NCBI GenBank assembly: GCA_038503075.1
Contig: JBCAML010000004.1
Coordinates: 2,129,149-2,193,148, forward strand
DNA length: 64,000 nucleotides
DNA from: Gyromitra esculenta
Taxonomy: Eukaryota; Ascomycota; Pezizomycetes; Pezizales; Discinaceae
Direction: 5' to 3'
Shown here one piece after another: positions 13,601 through 23,591 of the stretch. Positions within the stretch are counted from its first letter, which is position 1, and the number at the start of each line of letters is the position of its first letter. A model generated the notes under the pieces. That model searched no databases. It was not told the DNA's origin and was given only the letters and a program-made list of their open reading frames with translations. The translations under genes were made by a program, and so were the position numbers.

Positions 13601-14833
13601 TGGAAAACGCTGGCATTGAAGAACTCGAGAAACAAACAGAGGAAGCGATAGGGCTTCTTGTCCAGGAGGCTGATCGGGGGATCGTCGGCCCCGCAACTGT
13701 GGTGGAGCAACTGGAAGGGGATCATGCGAAAGCAGGAAAATTATTTCTATTCTTCTATTTGCGACGGCTATGGACCGGCGACAAAGTAGGTGAGGCTGGT
13801 GGAGAGGGCTCGGGAGTAGGCACAGGAGGGGTTCTAGCAGAATTTGGAGACTTGATGGTCGAGCTATTTGCGGAGTACGATAGACCGCTCCTAATGGAAT
13901 TCTTAGTCAATAGCCACTCCTATTCTCTGGAGAAGGCCTCTGCTGTTTGCGAGCGAAGGAATTACATCCCTGAACTTGTTCACTTGCTTTCAAAAACTGG
14001 ACAGACGAAGCGTGCCCTTTTCCTCATCATCGACAAACTGGCCGATGTTTCGCAAGCTATTGCTTTCGCTAAGAACCAGGATGATCCAGATCTGTGGAAC
14101 GACCTCCTCGACTACTCCATGGACAAGCCAGCTTTCATCAGGGGCCTTCTCGAGAATGTTGGAACTGCTATTGATCCTATTACCTTGGTCAGACGTATCC
14201 CTATGGGGTTACAGATTCAAGGTCTTAAGCCAGCACTTGGAAAAATCCTGAAAGAATACGGTGTCCAGTGGAGTATCTGCGAGGGTGTTGCGAAAGTTCT
14301 CAGAAGCGAGGTTGCGAGAGGGATGGAAGATTTGAGAGGCGGCCAGAGAAGAGCAGTTAAATTCGAAGTCGGAGGGGCCCGTGCGAAAAAGGTTGAGGGT
14401 AGCGAAGAGGACTCAGATGCAGCCACATCGAAGGATGAAGTTGTTGCTGGAGTTGCTGCAATTCCTCCTTACGCATGCGGCGGCTGCGGGAATATCTTTG
14501 AGGGCACTGGTATGTTTGGCTTATCACTTGACTTCAGCCACCTAGGCATAACACTAATGTCATTTAGAGAAAGAAACCCTCATCGGCTTCACGTGCGGCC
14601 ATGTCTTCCATCTTGGCTGCTTACTCTTCCATGGTGAGAACGGCGAACGGGCGCGAGAGGAAGTCCCTGATCCACGCCCGTATAGCAGCAGCGGAGGCAT
14701 GGAAGAGGAAATCTTATCAGGATTAAGCAGAAGTGTGGGTTCCAAGGTGACGCATGCGGCGTTGATCAAACAGAAAGTGGCGAAGGGTTGTGTAATATGT
14801 GCACATGAGAAGGGGGATGATGATTGTTTTTAA
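10641..14833 (+). CDS. VPS41: HOPS complex subunit Vps41
   Basis: Vps41 tethers AP-3 vesicles and late endosomes to the vacuole as part of HOPS (family knowledge). Exons are 10641-10862, 10934-10960, 11035-12065, 12129-14509 and 14568-14833, giving 1308 aa with all phases consistent. The N-terminus has a long acidic run (about residues 10-50), then LKYTRQTRTLGGVYRNGD typical of Vps41. A 27-nt microexon codes ITGTHNGNI and the next exon continues HILTLPSLSTLRVYHAHS. A WD40-like propeller is followed by an alpha-solenoid/CHCR region. A C-terminal RING-H2 appears only after the last splice: CGGCG, then FTCGHVFHLGC, then CVIC. The single long open frame over 11047-14637 wrongly reads through two introns (12066-12128 and 14510-14567). 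The first donor is GTCTGT, weak but GT. The ATG at 10641 is the first AUG in this frame. Confidence 0.93.
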
Positions 14834-15300
14834 ACAGACAAGTCCATTGATGTGTTTTGGGTGCTTTTTTTTCCTTGGAGTCGGGCGAGAGATTTTTATT
14901 TTATTTTTTCTCTCTTGTTCCTGTGAGCGTTTTTTGTATTCTTGATGAAGTTGTAGCATTTATGGGTTAACCTGTGGGAATTTAGGAACGGGGGGATCGT
15001 TACTGATTTATGTGGTATGATAATATGGCATTTTTATATGACGGGACACCATTGTTCGAGCGGCTGACGTTATACCTATATGCAGTTGTCTCTTTCTAAA
15101 AAATCTTAAAATCGGAACTCTAATTAAAGATATTCAAGGAAATTAATATAGCCACAGAAGTTGAGTTGACCCAATTCGTCTCTTATAGCCCTGTCCGCAA
15201 TCCCTTATCCAATCCTGGAAAACTGGATCTCTAAAGCATTCTCTATTCATATAATATCACTCGGATTTGGTAGCTCAAGCTTCTTGTAATATTAAGGATC

Positions 15301-15475
15301 AACGAGATCGATTACTTGATTCTCTACAGGCTGGCTGCGCGTCCCTGTCTATATACTTGACAATACCCTCCTAGGACCCCCGTGTGCCCGTGGATTCGGG
15401 CCTATGTCTCTTTCCAATATCCACCCCGAATCCACACCTGGAAGACCATCTTAGGAAGTTTCTCCAACAACGCTA
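15301..15475 (+). repeat. Dispersed repeat, copy 1 (partner at 23097)
   Basis: Starting aacgagatcgatta, this segment aligns along its length with 23097-23275 in the same orientation, sharing blocks such as cgggcctatgtctct. Differences are mainly transitions, as expected of RIP-mutated transposon copies. It may be a fragment of a larger element; no coding capacity remains. Confidence 0.6.
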
Positions 15476-15567
15476 TCCGGATCGGGGTTAGCCAGGCGCA
15501 GTTAGTCTCCTACTACTACTACATGTAGTAATGCGGTTAAGGAACCACAGGCTCGCCTTTGAAACTA

Positions 15568-15740
15568 CAGTCGCACCTCGATATGTCGGATGCCAAGTCT
15601 TAATAGGATTTCGTACGAGATAGCAAGTTATCCGAGATGACGAATTGGTTTTGGTGAGCAAAAAATGTTATCATAGGAATATCTATACAAGATAGTAAGG
15701 GATCCGACATAGTAAGATCCAACATAGCGAGGTGCTACTA
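15568..15740. mobile_element. Pogo/Tc1-mariner-like MITE with TA target duplication
   Basis: The left end (CAGTCGCACCTCGATATGTC, 15568 onward) matches the reverse complement of the right end (TAGTAGCACCTCGCTATGTT, ending 15740), about 24 bp with few mismatches. Both ends are flanked by TA (15566-15567 and 15741-15742), the target duplication of the Tc1/mariner superfamily. The 173-bp body has no open frame, so it would need a transposase supplied elsewhere. The interior has further partial copies of the end motif near 15690-15725. Confidence 0.7.
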
Positions 15741-16041
15741 TAGTAGATTGTCCTACACGATCTCACAACCTCAAATTAGGCAAGAACTCAAGAACGATAT
15801 TATGCGCATGTATGCAAACCGGTTCTATCTAGGTTGGAAGTTCGTTTCGGAATCAATATGAAGTACACAATCTCAAGTAGATTTTAGTAGCATTTAGATG
15901 GAACCCGGCACCATTAAAGACATGCAGATATCTCAAATACCCTCTGTATCTGCAGCATCAAGATCTCAATCCCCACAACGAAAGCCCAGATTTCCCAACA
16001 CCGGTCTTCTACCAGCCCGAAACAATTGGTAGACGTATCTT

Positions 16042-16729
16042 CTAGCCCTGTGATGTTCTTGGGATACCTTGAATATAAGGCTTCAAAAACGCTGACAGCT
16101 CACCATTAACATCGGAGGAATTTGCGATAAGAAAAGCGGCAACCTTCAAGAAATTAAGATCTCTAAGAGGACCGCATAATTGCAGCTTCTGCAGGACCAA
16201 CTTCTGCAAACCGGTTATGCCAAACTTATCCGCAAGACAATAAATTTTCGCATGCCTCATCGCCGCAGCACCCATCTGTTCTGGCTGCTCCGTTGCCCCA
16301 AAATATCCGGGAATAACTGATGTACTGCGCCCAGAATTCGAACTCGGTGTCAGTCTAGGTGAGTATTCCTCGCCGTAGAGGAATTCCAGAACTGAAGAGA
16401 AGGCTGCAGGGTCGTCTTCTGGAAGAAGCACTTCGCGGGTCATAGACTCCTTGAATTTGCCATTTAAGGCTCGATTGAAGAAGGCTGATTTCGAGAGAAT
16501 ACCTTCATGTGCGTAGAATGTTTGCATGTTTGGATGGGTGCCAACCATTACTTTGACTATAGGGGTTTGGAAGTGCCTACGACTTTCACGTCAGTCCTTG
16601 ATTGGGGTTATGGTGGATTTTTTTTTTCTTTTTTGCACGGAGCCGCATGAGGACAAACTTTTCATAAATGTCCGCGCCACTAAAGAATCTTGCTTCTGGC
16701 ACCAACTTTGTAGAGCTGGAAGGGGGCAT
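16042..16729 (-). CDS. BTB/POZ domain protein
   Basis: This is a small protein dominated by a BTB/POZ fold, a dimerisation domain often found in fungal lineage-specific families or in adaptors for cullin-3 ligases. The main exon (16576-16042) reads VGTHPNMQTFYAHEGILSKS, then a helix with REVLLPEDDPAAF and LEFLYGEEY, then a second helical half with HAKIYCLADKFGI. It is open upstream of the methionine at 16548 as far as an AG at 16577. I join it to 16729-16659 (starts MPPSSSTKLVPEARFF) through an 82-nt GT-AG intron; the phase fits and gives 201 aa. The exon 1 assignment is inferred. No second domain such as BACK, MATH or kelch is visible. The molecular role is unknown. It is isolated among repeats. 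Confidence 0.7.
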
Positions 16730-17099
16730 GGCACTGGCAATACAGTAATCTTAGCGATCTGAGAATATTTTTGAGAGTGGAGCTTAGGAAATCAAATAGT
16801 AGGGCGGATGTGCTCGAGGGCTACATATGGGTTGATTAAACCTCCACACTGCGATTTTGGAGATGGCCGCCTTGGCCCAGAATTAAATACCTCCATTGGT
16901 ATCAATGTGTTTGCTTTGATTAGTAAGTTCTTACGCATAACTATTTGTAAGACATTCCTGAAGTGACAACCATGCGTGTAACTGGTGCACCACCTCAGCC
17001 CTCGATAAAAATAATCCGGTGCAGGCTAAGGAGCTTAATCCCTTCGAATTCGTTCGCACATGTATTTAAGGCACACGAGCCTGAATGCAGTGCCTACAT

Positions 17100-17720
17100 G
17101 TATATGCTCTAGCCCGTTTGTCAAGAATGGCCGTTTACAAAGTGGCCAACCTGCTTTACAAATGGGCCGGCCCATTTACAAAAGGAGCAACTTTGTAGAT
17201 GGATCAGCCCATCTCCAAAGTGTTATTCAAACTTGGCCCATATTCAAAGTAAAATGGTTTTCATTCAAGTTAACCACAACTAAGTCAACTTACACTAAAA
17301 GAATGTCAGCCTCCCCACAACCTCCCCACCAATACAAGTCACCTTAAAACACAACACAAAAACAGCAGTCCAAGTCTTCAAGTTCTACAACCATCATCAC
17401 GATATCATCCAGCACCTGAGTGCGCCGAGCTCTTTAACTCAGAGTGACATCTTTTTTGTACTAGTAGCCAATGAGTGTTTGACTTCATGATGAGATTGCT
17501 ATAGCAGTAGGGTGTGTTTGAGTTCATGATAAAGTTGCTATAGTAGTGGACTGCGATGGTACCCTGAGTGGATTTTTAGCGAGGCCTCATGGTCCAAGCT
17601 TTGCTGTTGCACTTTGGATACGGGCCACCAACTAGTGCCACTTTGCTGGTGGGCCAGCCTATCTGCAAAGTTGCTCCATTTGTAAACGGGGTTTAATGAC
17701 ATACGGGCCGGAACATATAT
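17100..17720. mobile_element. Foldback/MITE-like element, about 620 bp
   Basis: The left arm (about 17100-17250) and right arm (about 17597-17720) are diverged inverted copies. Read on opposite strands they give related peptides: YKRSNFVDGSAHLQS at the left and YKWSNFADRLAHQQS at the right. Outer ends share a tatatg-ct-cgcccgt-tgtca pattern. The interior carries a tandem duplication. No transposase is present. Confidence 0.55.
17475..17550 (+). repeat. Imperfect tandem duplication, about 38-bp unit
   Basis: Two adjacent units, gtgtttgacttcatgatgag and gtgtttgagttcatgataaa with their continuations (ttgctatag-agt), lie inside the larger foldback element. Unit differences are few. Confidence 0.6.
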
Positions 17721-18044
17721 ATCCAATAAGAACGTTAACGCTAGCCTTGGATTTATCGCGCGACAGTTTAACTTGTAAAAAAGTACCGCTACCCACCAGG
17801 CCCCCCACCTTTGCTAGGCCAGGCTATGTGTCGATCTAATCCTACATAATTATATAGTACAGTACAATTGCCTTATAAGGGTAATATTTCAGGTCTTGAC
17901 AAGGGTTATTTTGTGTGTGCTAGGCCTTTTTTGTAAGGATTTCTGCTCTGTAAGGATATAGAATTGCCCTAATTTCACATCACTATAGAGCGATTGTACT
18001 GTATCGAGACACTAGCGGTGGAATACCTGCCCTTGATCATGATA

Positions 18045-18185
18045 TATCACTCGTTTACGGGAACTCGCGAGAGAAATAGGCCCGAGCACACAGGCACTCG
18101 GGGGTTCAAGAAGGGCATATACAAATATATAGGCGGTGTCCTGACAGCCTTTAGAGAATCAAGCAATCGATCCCTCTTGTGCCTA
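18045..18185 (+). repeat. Dispersed repeat, copy 1 (partner at 29735)
   Basis: It begins at a TATCACTCG terminus and shares with 29735-29905 the order: gagagaaata, aggcactcggg, aagggc, a tatata-rich segment and aagcaatcga. It is diverged and non-coding, so the boundaries are approximate. Confidence 0.4.
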
Positions 18186-19314
18186 CTATTCTAACATGCT
18201 GTATTGCCAAGCTTATCCTCGCAATCCCAGGAAAAATCATTTATATCCATGTGATTGTACTAGATAAAGCTATTGCCTTGTATTTGTGCGCGGAACTTTA
18301 ACTACTATTTTGAATCTTCTCGAATATCACTTACAATACCTAGAACCGGTTGCTACGAACCCAAGCCACTCCTTGAGCTATGTGTTGCAATGCCCGATTT
18401 CAACACTTCCCCTTACTTACCACATCGCATTACCTATTTCTGCGAGCTTATTGTGGGTTGGTTTAGGTAGTCCTCTTGTGAGAATATCTGCGAAATTATC
18501 TCCGGTTGGGACATCAAAGTCACGTGGTCGTTTTTCTCCCAAATCACTTTCTTACCTCTGTCCAGACTTCACTGTGTACACCTTTTTGTGGTGGCGGGGT
18601 TCTCTCTTCTCAAATATTAAGTATTGCGAGGAGCTCCCCTTACCTTTTGATATGCATGCTACCTCGTAGCCTCTTCGAGATATGGCACGTGTTATCTTAA
18701 ACCAGCTTGATTTAAGCGTGCACATGCCGTATCACAGCGAACTCCCAACGACTATCGCTTATTCCTCTCATAGGCAGCTGATAGACATTATTTACTGCAG
18801 ATTGAATTGATTTGGCTACAGTATAATAGCGGTTTGGCCGTTCCCTATAGTAAAGCAATTCATTGCTACCTAGGAGTAGTGTTAGCTCGCAGTGCTCATT
18901 GGGGGTAACAATCGTGATAATGGGATCGTGTTAAAACAAGGCAGTAGATAATTAAAAACGCCAAATAGGTATGCATGACATTGTGGCTATGGTGAGCTTA
19001 ACAGGGAGAGGAGCCAGTGGTAAACAATCTTTTGGTCAAGGCTTGTGTCACGGTCTTCTAGAGCTGATACATGGTCATGTAAGCGTACAAGGCTCTGCTC
19101 GAGTAGCTCAAGGCAGGCCTTATCATTCGCGAGGCATCTCGAAGTGCTCGCCTCGCGCCTCGCGCACCTACTAATAGCGAACAGCTGTGGTCGCAATTTC
19201 CAAGTGAAACACGCATACTTATATGGAGCTACGGTGGCACAGAGGCTCTCCCTCCGTTCATGGCTGAGTCCCTCAAATATACCAGTCCTGGATTCACAAA
19301 TTAGCAGGTAGTAC

Positions 19315-19535
19315 CGTATGTACTCCTCAAATACGACCGCACCTGCCCCGAGCTAAGCCTAATATAGCACTAAGTAGCCCAGTCAAATGCTTGAGATTTG
19401 CATGAGCCACATATCATTCCTGTGGTTTTCTCAAGAGATCTTTTGACTGGTAGAATACCGATAATTTGGCCACATCTTGCGCCATACCAAGCTTAGCTTG
19501 GGGTAGGTACAGGTCGTATTTGAGGAGTATATACG
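19315..19535. mobile_element. Foldback MITE, 44-bp terminal inverted repeats
   Basis: Left arm 19315-19358 (cgtatgtactcctcaaatac...) and right arm 19491-19535 are inverted copies with about five mismatches. A second nested inverted pair (ccagtcaaatgcttgag against ctcaagagatcttttgactgg) extends the hairpin inward. No open frame and no certain target duplication are seen. Confidence 0.7.
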
Positions 19536-19765
19536 ATAGGTAACAGTAAGACGAAAGGGTGGAAGCTGTTCCCCCCGGCTCCCTCGAGGGCTAATCTTGA
19601 GCCTCCTCTTACTATGATACGATCTCCTTGCTTTTCTTATTATTTTGAGAAAAGCAATATTTAGTTACGGCAAATTTCTGGTAATTTGTTTTTACTGATG
19701 CTTGGCGGCGAGTTAATATCAACATTTGCTTGTCTTAGTCACATTCGACCACTTGTTACCAGAAT

Positions 19766-20016
19766 CTGTACTCGGATACATAATGAAGAACCTGAAAACA
19801 AGGGTATTAGGTTGTCCAATCAATAAGTTGATATAGCTAGATCCAGCCAACTGCCCGTAACTGATTGACGTTTGTGCACTGGGCTGTGTCTGCATATTAT
19901 ACAAAATCGTAGAAAGTGTATGGGGCACGGGTCCAGCCCGGTGCACAAACGTCAGTCAATTACGAGTAGAACATGCATTTTCAGGTCCTTCATATGGTAT
20001 CCGAGTATATGTACAG
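19766..20016. mobile_element. Foldback MITE with long inverted arms
   Basis: Left arm 19766-19886 (ctgtactcggatacataatg ... cgtttgtgcactgggctg) pairs with the reverse complement of right arm 19934-20016. The loop is about 47 nt. The left arm carries roughly 40 bp that the right arm lacks. Mismatches are mostly transitions. It is non-coding. Confidence 0.7.
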
Positions 20017-20889
20017 TTGCGTCCAACAAGCTCACGTGCTCTTTGAGATGCCACTGTGTAACGGCTCCATGTAGGAAAATGGACCAAACTCAACCAAAGT
20101 ATTTGTTACTCAATAGAAAAGAAACCGTGAGATAATTGAACACATATACAATTTATTTACATGATAATAAAGCTAGAGTAAAATCTAGCTTTTTAATCAA
20201 GGTTTAGTATCACTTCGGTACGTTGTGGTACTTCAAAAAGCGCACGGACTTGTTGTACAACCATGAATAAAAGTCTTGACATCCCAATGGCTGTCTTGCT
20301 AGTGAGGTGGGGTGTCATAGTTTTTCTTGCACAACTGTACTACCACTTGGCTACAGACTTGGAGCACTTGGCAAGACAAAGGCGTTCCATATGCCAATTT
20401 TGTTGGACGCTCACAAGCATGCGAACCATCTGTATAGCGGCTGTGCTTGCGATTGTGCCTCTAGGAATTTAATATTGAGCGGCGGATACCACAATATCTT
20501 TCTAACGAGTAAACCCAGGGCTTATAGCAAGATAGGGAGGAATGGACCCGCTGTTCGTTGATTAATAAGATCTTGGCGGCATGATGGGACTCGGGAATTG
20601 CCATATTTCATAGCGCCCCCTTACAAGCTAGATGATCATCCTAGTTTCTACAATTGTACAAAGGGAAGATAATAGGACAGGTAATGGGACGAAATTATCA
20701 TACCCCCACACTATTCCCCGCAAAGTAAATCTGTTTCCCAATGTCAGATTTACTCCTGCACAAAGCTTATATCTAGAGTATCTTAGCTGCGGGTCAGTGA
20801 AAAAGGCAGGCACACCTTCACAACACTGTTGACTTTCCAGGGAAAACAATTTTCCTTAATACTTCGTGTCTAGCTAACTTTTCACAAAT

Positions 20890-22618
20890 ATGGAATCCGA
20901 TCATCCAAGACTACCTACTCTTGAAGTGCCAACACAACATCCTCAAATAGATGAAATAACACCGGTGATAGATGGGGCTTCAACGCATTCACAAGCGGGT
21001 CGAGCGGATAATGCGGAAATGGCCCCAGAGGCATACAATCCGGTGGCAGTTGTCGATGAAAAAGAGGTACGGTGGGCATATGACTTTGATAAGGAGCTCG
21101 AGCAAAAGAAGAAGGTTTTGGGATTGGAAAAAAAGATTTTCTGGATTTTACTCGCGATCATCGCAGCATTAGTCACGGTTGCTGCTGTTGGTGGTGGTGT
21201 TGGAGGTGCACTGGCAAGTAACAAAACTAGCAAAACTACTACAATTCTTGTAACGAGTAGTTCTGGTAAGCTACATACTACTTCCTTAGTGCCCTTCTTC
21301 GAAAGGAGTCGTTTAGTGGCGCAGATTTGATACCTAAAACGAGTCTACCTTTCGTAATTATTTAAGATAGTAATACCTATTTTAATTCAACTACTAATAG
21401 TCAAATTTACTTAGCCATACAAACATTAAGACCCACCCTGACCATGACAAATAGCTCAAGCTCTGATATAACTGCTTTTGAGGCTACCGGAACCGCTACG
21501 ACGAAAACTACCAGCGCGACTTTAGCTCCAGCCCCAGATTCGAACTTTGTTGCTGTCAACTGGGATAAAGATTTCATGGTTTTCTACCAAGACAATTCCA
21601 AAAATATTCGCATGGTAGAGTCAAACGTGACCATTAACACCAATGTCCTCAATTACGGGTGGTCAAAGTCTAACCTCCTGCCTTTGACCGTCAGAAGAGC
21701 TTCCTCAATTGCTGCTGTTAGTTGGATAAAGACCAGTCGAGAAGTAAAACCCGCCCTATACTTCCTGATTCCTCTTGAATTGAACAAGGGTGAATAAAAC
21801 TTTACTTAGGTTCGATTATACGCCTTTTCCGATCAAGACATTATTCAAGAATGCGCCTGGAATGTCGAAGCAGGAGAATAGACAGTTATGAATCTCAACA
21901 AAACGACCATCATAGGATCCAGCAACTCTCAGATCGCGGCAGTTCGTACGACAAACTCAACTATCCGCGTTTTCTACCAAAACACTGATAACAGACTCGC
22001 TGGGATGGTTTTTACATCGAATATGGGGGTATGGTTGACAGCTACGAAGTTTACAAATACAACTGATGCGGACTGGCCACTTCTCAATAGTCAAGGTTCT
22101 GGCTTGTTTGCTGTAAATTTCCTTATTACCTCACCCTAAGGAATACGCGTGTACTACTAAGATCCCTCTGGAAAATTGACCTGGTTCGAAGGAAAATCTG
22201 TGGATACCCCTGACGAATCATGGAGCATAGGTAAGACACTCTCCTACGATAATATAACACTTCCTAGTTTTAATATCTCTCAGGTCCAACAATGGAAACT
22301 ATTCCGGACAAGGCATCCCTCACAGGAATTGTCGCCACGAACGAAACCGATCGCCAGCTCCAACTATTCTACATCCGAAACGGCAACCTCGTTGCTGACC
22401 TCTGGGGTACAACCGGCAGCCTGACTTCACCCACTAGCCCATACCTTGGCAGTAACGGTCTTGGTGTTGATGGTCCCGGCGTGGCGGCAATGTCATTCTA
22501 TGAAATAGTGCTGGTGGTTTATGGATCTTCTCGTGGTTGGTTTAAGATTTGGCAATATACACCGTGGAATGGAGCTTGGAGTAACCTAGAGATACCGACT
22601 GGGTACTTCGAGAGGTAG
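20890..22618 (+). pseudogene. Membrane-anchored fucose-specific-lectin-like gene with five in-frame stops
   Basis: I read three exons: 20890-21265, 21415-22230 and 22284-22618. Phases agree and give 508 codons. The N-terminal ~80 residues are cytoplasmic-like. One transmembrane helix (IFWILLAIIAALVTVAAVGG) follows, then a Ser/Thr-rich stalk and beta-propeller blades of the fungal fucose-lectin type (FVAVNWDKDFMVFYQD, IAAVRTTNSTIRVFYQN, WFKIWQYTPWNGAWSNLEIP). The single frame of exon 2 is interrupted by TAA 21795-21797, TAG 21807-21809, TAG 21879-21881, TAA 22137-22139 and TAA 22158-22160. The flanking residues stay in register, so each stop stands where Gln (CAA/CAG) or Trp (TGG) is expected. 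Each needs only one CpA-to-TpA change on one strand, the RIP signature. I therefore call it a recently inactivated gene. Other readings are stop read-through or RNA editing at the UAG codons. Confidence 0.75.
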
Positions 22619-23591
22619 ACAGGCGACTCTTTGCCAAAGTCAAGTATTTGGCTTTTATTTCGATTTTGTGCGGTAATTGGCGGTTACGTGGATAGATGTT
22701 TGGCGTGTTCACTTCTTATGGTGTTTTCGGACAAACATAACTATAATTATAGCCAAAGATACAGGCACACACAAACCAAATTTTTTCTAAAGATAGTCAC
22801 TCGCTGGCTTCGGCATTAAAACTATAAAAGTAATATTTTCTTAGATATACTAGCCGCAGGGCTAGAGTAGACAGTATCACTCGCTATCTTTCTATGACTG
22901 AACACATTACTCATAAAATGATAGTTATATTACTGAACATTGAAATATCTGTACTTACTCAAGATCTAATAACCTGGGGAATATTCCAAGAAATCTTGTA
23001 TATTAAAAGATTTCTACTCCTCCAGTACAAATGGCTCTACATTCCCCAGCCGATTTGCTCCGTAAGAACTCGGGATACGTTAGAGTAGTAGGGACGAACG
23101 AGATCGATTGTTTGATACTATGTAGGTTGATAGCGCGCCCCCGTCTATATATTTGACAGTACCCTTCTAGAACCCCCCCAAATGTGCCCATGGACTCGGG
23201 CCTATGTCTCTCCCTAATATCCGCCCTGGGAGCCACACCCGGAAGACCTCTATATCAGGAAACTTTTACAACAGGGTATATGAATATTTAATTCATAAAT
23301 ATGTGTGGCAGAGCAAGGGTAAGTGTTTATCCAAAGCAGAGCATATAAATTTCGAGTGATATTTCATGTCTCGAGTCTCAACACCTAACAACTTTGACAA
23401 GATACACGTTCTTACCAGTTAACAGGCCAATGACGGAAAGGCTATTAGAAGTGAACTAACACCTCATACCCTATTAAGTAGACAGAACAAGACAAAAGGC
23501 GATTATCCACATGCCCAGTAGAAATATAAACATTCTTCAAGCCCGTTGCTCCGCAGGCCGCTAACTTAAAACCTAAACTCCAAAACAAATC
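22619..23591. other. Intergenic between convergent lectin pseudogene and CLC gene
   Basis: No coding sequence is seen. It holds a TATCACTCG terminus at 22875-22883, the second copy of the 180-bp dispersed repeat (23097-23275) and an inverse TATCACTCG at 23353-23361. Confidence 0.5.
23097..23275 (+). repeat. Dispersed repeat, copy 2 (partner at 15301)
   Basis: Same orientation and block order as 15301-15475: aacgagatcgatt, cgtctatata-ttgaca, cgggcctatgtctct, acacc-ggaagacc. Differences are mostly C/T and G/A exchanges. Confidence 0.6.

Larger units (their letters stand above)
14834..16041. other. Intergenic between convergent VPS41 and the BTB gene, repeat-bearing
   Basis: No coding sequence is seen. 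It holds a TATCACTCG terminus (15255-15263), one copy of a dispersed 180-bp repeat (15301-15475) and a pogo-like MITE (15568-15740), each listed separately. The first ~150 bases should be the VPS41 3' UTR. Confidence 0.5.
16730..20889. other. Repeat-rich intergenic region, 4.2 kb
   Basis: No gene is recognised. Three foldback elements (17100-17720, 19315-19535, 19766-20016), a small tandem duplication (17475-17550) and one copy of a TATCACTCG-ended repeat (18045-18185) lie here. The last few hundred bases should include the promoter of the lectin-like gene starting at 20890. Confidence 0.5.

Noticed and set aside
11047..14637. VPS41 as one uninterrupted 1196-residue frame
   Set aside because: Two introns (12066-12128, 14510-14567) are read through; correct splicing is needed for the GL-YTP propeller segment and the RING-H2 end.
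18971..19311. Short frames on both strands, one coil-like (minus, 18987-19196)
   Set aside because: Too short, no domain match that I can defend, and embedded among repeats.
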